DNA from: Bifidobacterium breve
Lineage (GTDB): Bacteria; Actinomycetota; Actinomycetes; S36-B12
Direction of reading: 5' to 3'
NCBI GenBank assembly: GCA_945885645.1
Contig: CAMCYV010000085.1
Coordinates: 1 to 6,475 of the forward strand
Length of the DNA: 6,475 nucleotides
Position numbers and translations under genes: made by a program. Of this stretch, positions 1-6,219 are shown one piece after another; the first letter of the stretch is position 1, and each line of letters starts with the position of its first letter. Below the pieces are notes generated by a model that saw only the letters and a program-made list of their open reading frames with translations, was not told where the DNA came from and searched no databases.

Positions 1-632
1 ATTACGCCGGTCACTGAAGTGACCTTCCCGGTAGCCAACTGCACGGCGCGATCCGCCACTTTATCCGGATCTTTTGCTTGAGGTATGGGCTCGATTACAT
101 GGGTGCCGTCTTCCTCAAAGTCCAGATCAGCAGGAGCATCAAATATCACCGGTAAACCAGCTGCCCTAACTGCCTTACCACCGGCAAATGGCGAAGTGAG
201 TAGCGCAAGCCCTGGCTGGATGTTTTGCAGTTCGCGACTAAGCGCCAAGGCCAATTCGGGTGACCTTGCTATGTGTCCGTAAAGGGATCCGTGAGGTTTC
301 ATATGGGTCATCGGGACACCCTCAGCATTGGCAATCCCCAATAAGGCTCCAGTTTGGTAGGCAACGTAATCGAGCACCGACTGATCACTGAGGGCCATAG
401 CCCGTCGTCCAAAACCCCAGAGGTCTGGGTATCCGGGGTGGGCTCCGACATTTATCCCTAATTCCCGGGCTAGCTGTACAGACTTGCGCATATTAGCTGG
501 ATCCCCGGCATGAAACCCGCAAGCAATATTTACTGTTGTCACCCAAGGGAGGACATCGGAATCCGATCCGAGTACCCAACGGCCAAAACTCTCACCCGCG
601 TCAGCATTAATGTCAATCATTTGGGTGGCCAT
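1..632 (-). CDS. pxpA: LamB/YcsF family protein (PxpA-like, 5-oxoprolinase subunit A family), 3' end cut by window
   Basis: I translated this from the minus strand: 210 codons are present and the reading frame runs off the left edge without a stop. The family is usually about 250 residues, so roughly 40 are missing. The N-terminal two thirds carry the LamB/YcsF signatures: IDINADAGESFG (6-17), NIACGFHAGDP (35-45), GAHPGYPDLWGFGRR (63-77) and MKPHGSLYG (111-119). In the well-studied members, PxpA acts with PxpB and PxpC in ATP-dependent opening of 5-oxoproline to glutamate in the cytoplasm; no PxpB or PxpC is visible here. The stretch after about residue 140 (SPFAGGKAVRAAGL, then APADLDFEEDGTHVIEP) matches the usual pattern only loosely, so the substrate may differ. 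I chose ATG at 632 because the family motif begins five residues later and AAAGTGAG lies upstream; ATG at 620 is possible but has no ribosome site. It starts 49 bases after the phospho-lyase stop, so the two are probably co-transcribed. The symbol gives the family, not a proven function. Confidence 0.85.
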   Translation of the reverse strand, partial: MATQMIDINADAGESFGRWVLGSDSDVLPWVTTVNIACGFHAGDPANMRKSVQLARELGINVGAHPGYPDLWGFGRRAMALSDQSVLDYVAYQTGALLGIANAEGVPMTHMKPHGSLYGHIARSPELALALSRELQNIQPGLALLTSPFAGGKAVRAAGLPVIFDAPADLDFEEDGTHVIEPIPQAKDPDKVADRAVQLATGKVTSVTGV

Positions 633-681
633 GGCTCGCTCACTTTCATCTAGGGCAGATAAATTAGATCCAGGTACTGGG

Positions 682-2628
682 TCAGCGAGATTCGATTTGT
701 GTTAGCGCGGCACCCAATGTGGACACGAAAATATCTGCATGCTCTTTTCCAAAAACCATCGGGGGCTTAATTTTTAGCACGTTGTCGTATTTACCGGTGG
801 GATAGTTGAACACTCCATTGTCCTTAAGAATTTCACAAATCTCTTTTGCTTGCTCGGTCGCAGGGGTTCGCAAGAGCGGATCAGTAACTAACTCCACGCC
901 CATGTAAAGCCCATGGCCGCGGACATCGCCAATCATTGGGTGCAGCTCGCGTAGGGCCGTTAACTCAGCAATCAGATAATTCCCGACCTCTAGTGCCCGT
1001 TCCTGCAACCCGTCACCTTGAACTATGTCAAGTACAGCGGTCCCAATCGCACAGGATGCAGGATTACCAGCGAAGGTGTTGAAATACTTGACGCCGTCAT
1101 CAAAGGCATCGGCAATTTCACGCGTCGTGACCAACGCGGCAATCGGATGCCCGTTTCCGAGTGGCTTACCCATCGTGACAATGTCAGGAACAACTCCTTG
1201 GGCTTCAAACCCCCAAAAATGCGAGCCAAATCTGCCGACCCCAACCTGAACTTCATCGGAGATACAAAATGCACCAACGGCCCGCGCGGCGGCAAAGGTG
1301 GCTTTTAGGTAACTAGGGGGAAGCACAATATTGCCGGCTGTACCCATAAGTGACTCGGCGATAAATGCGGCCGGTGGTCTACCTTCAGCTTCCAGGCGCT
1401 TAAAAAGTGCTTCCGCGTCGGCAGCATATTTCAAGCCCGCATCTTCATCGTCATACCTGTATGAACCGCGAAATCTATCGGGAGTTTCGAGTTCGTGGGT
1501 GGTCGCTGGGGTTCCGCGACCGCCGGGGCCCTTATATCGATTCGGGCTTACGCCCATTACCGCTGTTGTATTACCGTGATAGGCACCGTCAATAACGGCT
1601 ACATCTTCACGCCCAGTAATCTGCCGTGAAATTCGCAAAGCCAGATCATTGGCCTCACTGCCAGTGCAAACGAAGAAGACAACCTCGAGGGGCTTAGGCA
1701 ATGTCTCAACAATGCGCGCGGCATAGGAGGCAATACCTTCATACATAAATCTGCTGTTGGTGTTCAGCCTCGAAAGTTGCCGGGTGGCCGCCGCCACAAC
1801 ACGCGGCTCCGCGTGGCCAACATGTGTGACGTTATTAATGACATCCAGATAACCCAGGGCGTCCTCGTCATAAAACCACACCCCACGACTTCGTACTAGA
1901 TTTGGCGGGCGCTTGAAGTAGGCACGCTGTGATCTCGCTAGACGCTGATCACGAACCGCCAGAACTTGATCCACGGTTAGCTTTTGCTCTGGCGCAAACT
2001 CGGTAACAATTCCTAAGAGAACCGCTGGGTCAATACACTTCTCATTCCAAGCGGTGCGCTCACTTGGCGAGATGAAAACCTGCGCATCAGTGAGAGCGGT
2101 TTCTTGATCGGTGAGGGCTTGGATAAACACGATCGGACCAACCCCTGAGGTTTGATCATCCCAACCAACAACAGTGCCAACGGTGTCACCAACTTCAAGC
2201 ACGGAACCAATAACGTGGCTGGTTGCAAGCCCGAACCACCTGGTCCAAATTTTCCCGTTAGCACCGGCCGACGCCGCGCCTTCGTGCACAATTGTGATTA
2301 CACCCGCTGAATCCAGTCCTACAACCGTGCCAGGCAGCGGTGTAACAACGGCCTCACCTGCGGCAACAATCAGCCCGGTTCCGACTTGAATAGTTTTGGG
2401 TTCGGCGGCTCCTGGTCGGCGCTGAGCGGCTCGTGGCATCCATGCGGAAAGGTGCTGGGTGAACCCAGGAGTGCTGATGCGATCGCCCAAGGAAGCGGTG
2501 ATGCTTGCTTGGAGATCCTGCGGAATGTCCCAGGCCACTGAGTCAAATATTTCACTCGATGGACTCAGGTCTACCTCTTGCCACATTACTTCTCGGCCCA
2601 ACACCTTTGGCGCCCTTCCTTGACTCAT
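682..2628 (-). CDS. Class-III PLP enzyme, probable amino-alcohol-phosphate phospho-lyase, with N-terminal degenerate M23-like domain
   Basis: 648 residues. Residues 1-75 are a linker-like region, about 78-175 a beta-rich M23/LytM-like barrel, and about 225-645 a class-III aminotransferase-fold domain. In the catalytic part I see NNVTHVGH (265-272), LNTNSRF (288-294), TGSEAND (322-328, cofactor phosphate site), AYHG (349-352, ring stacking), SDEVQVG (457-463, with D458 for the pyridine nitrogen), DIVTMGKPLGNGHP (482-495, with K488 as the Schiff-base lysine), YFNTFAGNP (515-523) and KIKPPMVF (619-626). The LNTNSRF, DEVQVG, MGKPLGNGHP and KPPM motifs are those of ethanolamine-phosphate and phosphohydroxylysine phospho-lyases, which release phosphate and ammonia to leave an aldehyde, rather than of ordinary transaminases. 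The barrel lacks every M23 zinc ligand, so it is not a peptidase. The start overlaps the kinase stop as ATGA (2625-2628), with no strong ribosome site of its own, which suggests translational coupling. The exact substrate is unknown; plain aminotransferase activity is the alternative. Confidence 0.9.
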   Translation of the reverse strand: MSQGRAPKVLGREVMWQEVDLSPSSEIFDSVAWDIPQDLQASITASLGDRISTPGFTQHLSAWMPRAAQRRPGAAEPKTIQVGTGLIVAAGEAVVTPLPGTVVGLDSAGVITIVHEGAASAGANGKIWTRWFGLATSHVIGSVLEVGDTVGTVVGWDDQTSGVGPIVFIQALTDQETALTDAQVFISPSERTAWNEKCIDPAVLLGIVTEFAPEQKLTVDQVLAVRDQRLARSQRAYFKRPPNLVRSRGVWFYDEDALGYLDVINNVTHVGHAEPRVVAAATRQLSRLNTNSRFMYEGIASYAARIVETLPKPLEVVFFVCTGSEANDLALRISRQITGREDVAVIDGAYHGNTTAVMGVSPNRYKGPGGRGTPATTHELETPDRFRGSYRYDDEDAGLKYAADAEALFKRLEAEGRPPAAFIAESLMGTAGNIVLPPSYLKATFAAARAVGAFCISDEVQVGVGRFGSHFWGFEAQGVVPDIVTMGKPLGNGHPIAALVTTREIADAFDDGVKYFNTFAGNPASCAIGTAVLDIVQGDGLQERALEVGNYLIAELTALRELHPMIGDVRGHGLYMGVELVTDPLLRTPATEQAKEICEILKDNGVFNYPTGKYDNVLKIKPPMVFGKEHADIFVSTLGAALTQIESR

Positions 2629-3680
2629 CGCTGTTGACCGTTCTTTTGGTGGTCATTGGTTAGTCCGGCACCTTGGCAGGCGATCTCAATTCGCTCGAGT
2701 GCCTGCGCCGAGTCCAGTGGCGCTAACAGTTGAACTGCTGGCCAAGTGTACATCATTCTGGAGACCCCGTAGGCGCCTGAATCATTCATCGTCCGCTGTG
2801 TCCAGGTGCAGGCGTTAAGGCACAGACGAGCCGCTGCCAATGGGAAAATAACCGAGAGTTCTCGTTCGGTTAGTGGGACGACCGAATTAAATCCGGCCAC
2901 CACCGCAGCCAATGCGCCGACCGGATCTGGCTGGCGAAGCATCGAGTAGGCCCCGGCAACGACCACCTCAGCCACTCGGATGCTGTCGAGTGTGTCACCA
3001 AAATCTATGATCCCGGAAACCTTAAGTCGGCCCTCGGCGTCCTCTGCGACTAGGACGTTGAAATCATTCAGGTCCTGATGCACAAGTCCCGTCGGAAGTT
3101 TCGCCAACAAGGGTTCCACTGGCTCACATTTTTCGAGAATTGTTGCGACCGCACCCACATTGATCTGGTCTGGAACAAAATCTACGCATGAAGTTACCGC
3201 TTCGCGTAAGTTGCGCACATCCCAGTGATGTGTTGTGGGCACCCCGGTGCGATCGGCGCTTTGGAGACAGTCGAACATCAATCCTGCTAGCACTCCAAGC
3301 TCGCCAAGTAATTCACAATCAACACCGACAGCTCTACCAATTACCTCGCCGTCCAGCCAAGTCATCACCCGCACTTGGTGTTCGGAATCATTAAATTTTG
3401 CTGAGATCTCTTGGAGCCCAGTATGAGTGCGCAAAACTTTAGGGATAGGGATTCGCGAATCGCATTGGGCGACATGATCCAGAATTCGCCCCTGCCAGGA
3501 GGTGTCAGAATCCTCTTGAATTTGCGTGGCCTTAATGAGGAACAGGCTTCCGTCAGCGCATTCAACCTTGAGGTTTAGATCTACCTCGCCACCAAGGCGG
3601 GTGACACGACGAGTATCTAGCCCGAACTCGATTTCGACGGCTGATACTAGGTCAGTGAAATCTTCGTGGGTTGCAGTCAT
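2625..3680 (-). CDS. APH-family small-molecule kinase (hydroxylysine kinase/amino-alcohol kinase-like)
   Basis: 351 residues with an aminoglycoside-phosphotransferase fold. The catalytic loop is HQDLNDFNVL (201-210), with D203 as catalytic base and N208 as metal ligand. The Mg-binding motif is IIDFGD (224-229, D226). The N-lobe has FLIKA (47-51), where K50 would contact ATP, and VRVMTWLDGE (103-112) is the hinge. HHWDVRNL (151-158) resembles the hWDlr motif I recall from the kinase part of kinase-M23-aminotransferase fusion proteins and from hydroxylysine kinases. The expected role is ATP-dependent phosphorylation of a hydroxyl on an amino alcohol or hydroxy-amino acid in the cytoplasm, making the substrate for the phospho-lyase that follows with a 4-base overlap. 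GGAG (3691-3694) lies 10 bases before the ATG. The neighbouring enzyme argues against antibiotic resistance. A homoserine-kinase-II-like or choline-kinase-like specificity cannot be excluded from sequence alone. Confidence 0.88.
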   Translation of the reverse strand: MTATHEDFTDLVSAVEIEFGLDTRRVTRLGGEVDLNLKVECADGSLFLIKATQIQEDSDTSWQGRILDHVAQCDSRIPIPKVLRTHTGLQEISAKFNDSEHQVRVMTWLDGEVIGRAVGVDCELLGELGVLAGLMFDCLQSADRTGVPTTHHWDVRNLREAVTSCVDFVPDQINVGAVATILEKCEPVEPLLAKLPTGLVHQDLNDFNVLVAEDAEGRLKVSGIIDFGDTLDSIRVAEVVVAGAYSMLRQPDPVGALAAVVAGFNSVVPLTERELSVIFPLAAARLCLNACTWTQRTMNDSGAYGVSRMMYTWPAVQLLAPLDSAQALERIEIACQGAGLTNDHQKNGQQR

Positions 3681-3690
3681 CGAGAGTTAA

Positions 3691-3694
3691 CTCC
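3691..3694 (-). promoter_or_regulatory. Ribosome binding site of the kinase gene
   Basis: On the minus strand CGGAG stands 10 bases before the ATG at 3680. It is a short match at slightly long spacing and supports this ATG as the start. It implies independent initiation on the kinase, in contrast to the coupled phospho-lyase downstream. Confidence 0.5.
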
Positions 3695-3725
3695 GTAGGC
3701 ATGTTCTGTGCCCGAGCCCAAGTTC

Positions 3726-3739
3726 ACTTTATTTAAAGT
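3726..3739. repeat. AT-rich 14-bp inverted repeat in front of the kinase gene
   Basis: ACTTTA-TT-TAAAGT forms two perfect 6-base arms around a 2-base centre. It lies between the hairpin after the binding-protein gene and the kinase ribosome site, 46 bases before the kinase ATG. The position suits an operator or part of a promoter, but no clear -35/-10 pair goes with it and a chance palindrome of this size is possible. Confidence 0.35.
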
Positions 3740-3755
3740 CCTTCTCAAATTGGTA

Positions 3756-3791
3756 GTCCCGGCAGGCCACGCGAACGTGACCTGCCGGGAC
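3756..3791 (-). terminator. Strong hairpin after the binding-protein gene, terminator or attenuator
   Basis: Arms 3756-3771 and 3776-3791 pair over 16 positions around a 4-base loop, which reads UUCG in minus-strand RNA. The only non-Watson-Crick position (3767/3780) is a G-U wobble in minus-strand RNA but a C-A mismatch in plus-strand RNA, so the structure is best formed by transcripts of this operon. It begins 24 bases after the binding-protein stop. The downstream tail (TACCAATTT) is not a proper U-run, so it may terminate only partly, or protect the 3' end of the transporter mRNA, lowering expression of the kinase and phospho-lyase relative to the binding protein. Confidence 0.7.
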
Positions 3792-3815
3792 GTTTAACTC
3801 AATAACTATGAATCT

Positions 3816-5168
3816 TTAGGACTGTACGCAGCCGTCAAGACCCTGTTCTAGCTTACCTTGTGTCCAGCCTTCTGGGCAGGCTTCACGCGTGATGTAGCGG
3901 CGTGATGGATCCTGCTCGAAGGAGATCATCTCTTCAACCGTGAACGGAACTGCTACCAAACCTGCTGGTGGCACGCCCGTCTTGGCTGAGGTGAGTGATG
4001 ATTCTGGCAGAAGTGGGTTGAAGATATCTGCCGTGTTCTCGTCACCGACGACGCCTGCTGGGAAGACGTTGCAGCCTTCGGTGTAGGTGTCTTCTTCACA
4101 GACCTTGACGGTGTCCTTCGTGACGACCTTGAAGGGGACCTCAATGTCGTGAGGGATACCTGCATCTGGACCGAACTCAAGTACACCCAGTGCAATCTTC
4201 ATTGCAATGCCACCCTGTGCTGGCGGTGAGCCAATACTGACGCCTGGCCAGCCAGCGAGAAGCTGCTCGCGGAAGTACTGCGAGGTCTCACCGGTGACTG
4301 GGATTGTCTTGTTAGCTGCCTTGAGGGCCTTTACGCAGCCCGACTCACCGTAACCGCAGAAAATGCCGACTACGTCTGGGTTGGATGCGAGTGCCTTTGT
4401 GGTTTCCTTCTGCTGCTGTGCACTATCCCAGTTGCCATCCCATTCGGTCAGGATGTTCATGTCAGGTGCCAACTGCTCAATCGCAGCAAGTGCCGACAGG
4501 TAGTGGACGTTGTCGACCGAGGTGCCGGCCACGCCGTGAGCAACGAAGATGTCGCCTGCGCCACCCATCATCTCAATCAAAGCCGCCATGGCGTTGTATC
4601 CCATGAATGGAATGTCAGAACCAATTGGCTTTGCAGTGATGTAGGAGACGTTGTATGCACATGGCTCGGTAACGGTCGCGTCGTAGATTACGACGGTCAC
4701 GCCTGCATCGCAAGCTTCTTTGAAGGTGGCGTTAATTGCTGTCGGGGACAGTGCAAACGTCACGATCGCGTCAGCACCCGCTGCAGTCATTGACTGAATC
4801 TGCGAGATCTGTGATGCGGGGTCTGGCTCGGTGCGCTCTGTGCGAAGTTCGACGCAGTCGCTGTATGGAGACATCAGGGCCTCGGCTGAACCAAGGTTGA
4901 CGGCTTCTTCTTGCCATGCGTTACCGATATTGAGTGAGGACATGTACACGACGTACTTATCTCCACCGGCGCGAGGAGGAGCTGCCCAACCGCAGGGATT
5001 GCCATTGTCAGATGCAGGAGCATCGGTTCCCGCTTCGGTTGCTGCCTCGGATGCGGCTGCGGTCTCAGCGCCTGCGTCAGCAGTGTCTGATGAGCCACCG
5101 CAAGCGCTCAGTGCAAGCGTGCTGGCTGCTATAACAGCTAGCGCCGCCACTTTCCAATTTCTCTTCAT
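3816..5168 (-). CDS. Sugar-type ABC transporter substrate-binding lipoprotein (periplasmic-binding protein type 1, Peripla_BP_4-like)
   Basis: 450 residues. A signal peptide with basic MKRNWK, a hydrophobic stretch and the lipobox LSAC ends at C23, the expected lipidated residue, so the protein should be anchored outside the membrane. Residues 24-57 are a linker rich in Ala, Thr, Ser, Glu and Asp. From KYVVYMSSLNIGNAW (71-85) onward it has the ribose-binding-protein layout: QIQSMTAAGADAIV (123-136), the hinge-side segment EACDAGVTVVIYD (151-163), DIFVAHGVAGTS (206-217), NPDVVGIFCGYGESG (263-277) and GETSQYFREQLL (293-304). It is longer than the usual 310-380 residues because of the linker and a C-terminal extension after about 350. 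The mature chain has ten further cysteines (59, 105, 153, 170, 271, 278, 357, 366, 431, 447). It follows the two permease genes. The ligand is unknown; a polyol, sugar or amino-alcohol-like compound would fit. Codon use looks more biased than in the enzymes, as expected for an abundant protein. Confidence 0.92.
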   Translation of the reverse strand: MKRNWKVAALAVIAASTLALSACGGSSDTADAGAETAAASEAATEAGTDAPASDNGNPCGWAAPPRAGGDKYVVYMSSLNIGNAWQEEAVNLGSAEALMSPYSDCVELRTERTEPDPASQISQIQSMTAAGADAIVTFALSPTAINATFKEACDAGVTVVIYDATVTEPCAYNVSYITAKPIGSDIPFMGYNAMAALIEMMGGAGDIFVAHGVAGTSVDNVHYLSALAAIEQLAPDMNILTEWDGNWDSAQQQKETTKALASNPDVVGIFCGYGESGCVKALKAANKTIPVTGETSQYFREQLLAGWPGVSIGSPPAQGGIAMKIALGVLEFGPDAGIPHDIEVPFKVVTKDTVKVCEEDTYTEGCNVFPAGVVGDENTADIFNPLLPESSLTSAKTGVPPAGLVAVPFTVEEMISFEQDPSRRYITREACPEGWTQGKLEQGLDGCVQS

Positions 5169-5173
5169 TCGTT

Positions 5174-5179
5174 TCCTTT
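5174..5179 (-). promoter_or_regulatory. Ribosome binding site of the binding-protein gene
   Basis: AAAGGA on the minus strand lies 5 bases before the ATG at 5168, a good match at normal spacing. It sits in a short purine-rich leader made of repeated CGAAA units (about 5171-5195) in the 37-base gap after the permease stop, so the binding protein is translated independently of the permease. Confidence 0.7.
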
Positions 5180-5205
5180 CGTTTTCGCTTTCGCGATGGA
5201 TTTCC

Positions 5206-6219
5206 CTAGAGTGGATCTTGGGAAACTTTCTTCCTTCTACGTCGGCCTATGTCCGACCTAGTGGAAAGCAATGCGACCAGGACGACAACTCCGTAAAGAA
5301 CGGATTTCCAGCCCGAGGAGACGCCGGTCGACTGAATCACGATGGTGATAGCGGTCAGCATCAAACCGGCAGTTATGGTGCTCTGCCAAAAGCCGCGTCC
5401 GCTACCAATTATCGTTCCGCCCACGAGGACCGCGGCGATTGAAGGCATTAGCCATTCAGTACCAAGACTCAGTTGGGCGTTGCCTGAAAAACCAACCAGC
5501 ATCAAACCAGCAATCCCAGACCCGAACCCGCTGACCGCGTAAATACTGATCTGAATGAAATTAACCGGCTGGCCCGCGATTCGCGATGCCTCTAATGAAC
5601 TACCGAGCAGGTAGGCATTGCGTCCGAAGCGTGACCTGGCCTGAATGATGAAACCAATAATTCCGACAACGAAGAAAAGCAGGGCCGGAATAGCAATACC
5701 AAAGAGTTTCCCGGATCCACTAAATAGCGTTACCAGTAATTCAGGTGACTCCGGGGACTTACGGCCATAGGTGATATAAAGAGAAAACCCTTCGAGAACT
5801 GCCCCCATGGCAAGGGTCACAATAAATGCCGGTGCTTTCAGGATGGATACAAGTAATCCATTGACTATTCCGAAGAGAAGTGAAACCCCCAGAGCCAGCA
5901 GGACTCCAACGATGAAGCTGCCGTCCATGAAGCTGACCCACACCGCGACAATGCTCGCCGAGAGTGCGATCACACCGGGGACTGAAAGGTCGAGGCCGCC
6001 GGTAAGCATGACCAAGCCCTGGCCGAAGGCAATGACCGAGAGGAACATGGTCAGCGTAAGCACAGTCTGAACGGCGATCCAAGATGGAAGCGACTCACTG
6101 ACAAGCCGACCGGCGACCAGTACCAATAGCGCAAGAGCGGCAAGGATGAGTGGGCGGTAGATGGTTTGCATCCTTGAGCTTCGGCGTTGCTGTGCTTCGA
6201 TTAACAATTGATCGCTCAT
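5206..6219 (-). CDS. Ribose-type ABC transporter permease (BPD_transp_2 family), complete
   Basis: 337 residues, normal for RbsC-like inner-membrane permeases. The N-terminus (1-18) is polar and cytoplasmic. Hydrophobic segments follow at about 22-40, 47-66, 80-98, 102-124, 130-150, 170-193, 222-243, 255-275, 280-298 and 304-319, so 8 to 10 membrane spans are likely. Family motifs are GGLDLSVPGVIALSA (74-88), FGIVNGLLVSILKAPAFIVT (116-135), FGRNAYLLGSSLEASRIAG (198-216) and VLVGGTIIGSGRG (264-276). The C-terminus is a basic tail, RRRRKK (326-331). It should pair with the permease encoded just upstream to form a heterodimeric channel served by the lipoprotein downstream; the ATPase is outside the window. 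The start overlaps the previous stop as ATGA (6216-6219) and has a strong ribosome site. The substrate cannot be read from the sequence. Confidence 0.93.
   Translation of the reverse strand: MSDQLLIEAQQRRSSRMQTIYRPLILAALALLVLVAGRLVSESLPSWIAVQTVLTLTMFLSVIAFGQGLVMLTGGLDLSVPGVIALSASIVAVWVSFMDGSFIVGVLLALGVSLLFGIVNGLLVSILKAPAFIVTLAMGAVLEGFSLYITYGRKSPESPELLVTLFSGSGKLFGIAIPALLFFVVGIIGFIIQARSRFGRNAYLLGSSLEASRIAGQPVNFIQISIYAVSGFGSGIAGLMLVGFSGNAQLSLGTEWLMPSIAAVLVGGTIIGSGRGFWQSTITAGLMLTAITIVIQSTGVSSGWKSVLYGVVVLVALLSTRSDIGRRRRKKVSQDPL

Noticed and set aside
85..282. 65-residue open frame on the plus strand
   Set aside because: It is antisense to the LamB/YcsF gene, whose conserved motifs are clear on the minus strand.
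618..620. Alternative ATG start of the LamB/YcsF gene at 620
   Set aside because: It would begin directly at MIDINAD, which the family allows, but no ribosome site precedes it, whereas ATG 632 has AAAGTGAG upstream. The choice remains moderately uncertain.
1018..1308. Overlapping open frames on both strands inside the phospho-lyase gene
   Set aside because: They coincide with the conserved PLP-lysine region of the 648-residue enzyme, have no ribosome sites, and show no recognisable protein features.
682..2628. Cell-wall peptidase activity, or a GABA/ornithine transaminase
   Set aside because: The M23-like part lacks all zinc-binding residues. The PLP part carries the LNTNSRF, DEVQVG, MGKPLGNGHP and KPPM motifs of phospho-lyases, unlike common GABA or ornithine enzymes.
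2625..3680. Antibiotic-resistance phosphotransferase
   Set aside because: The APH fold is shared by many metabolite kinases; the direct coupling to a phospho-lyase and the hWDlr-type motif fit amino-alcohol or hydroxylysine kinases better.
4831..5442. 203-residue open frame on the plus strand
   Set aside because: It lies opposite the N-terminal half of the binding protein and the end of the permease, both with clear family motifs. Its composition (Ser/Ala-rich, then mixed) is what the antisense of an Ala-rich linker gives, and no domain is recognisable.
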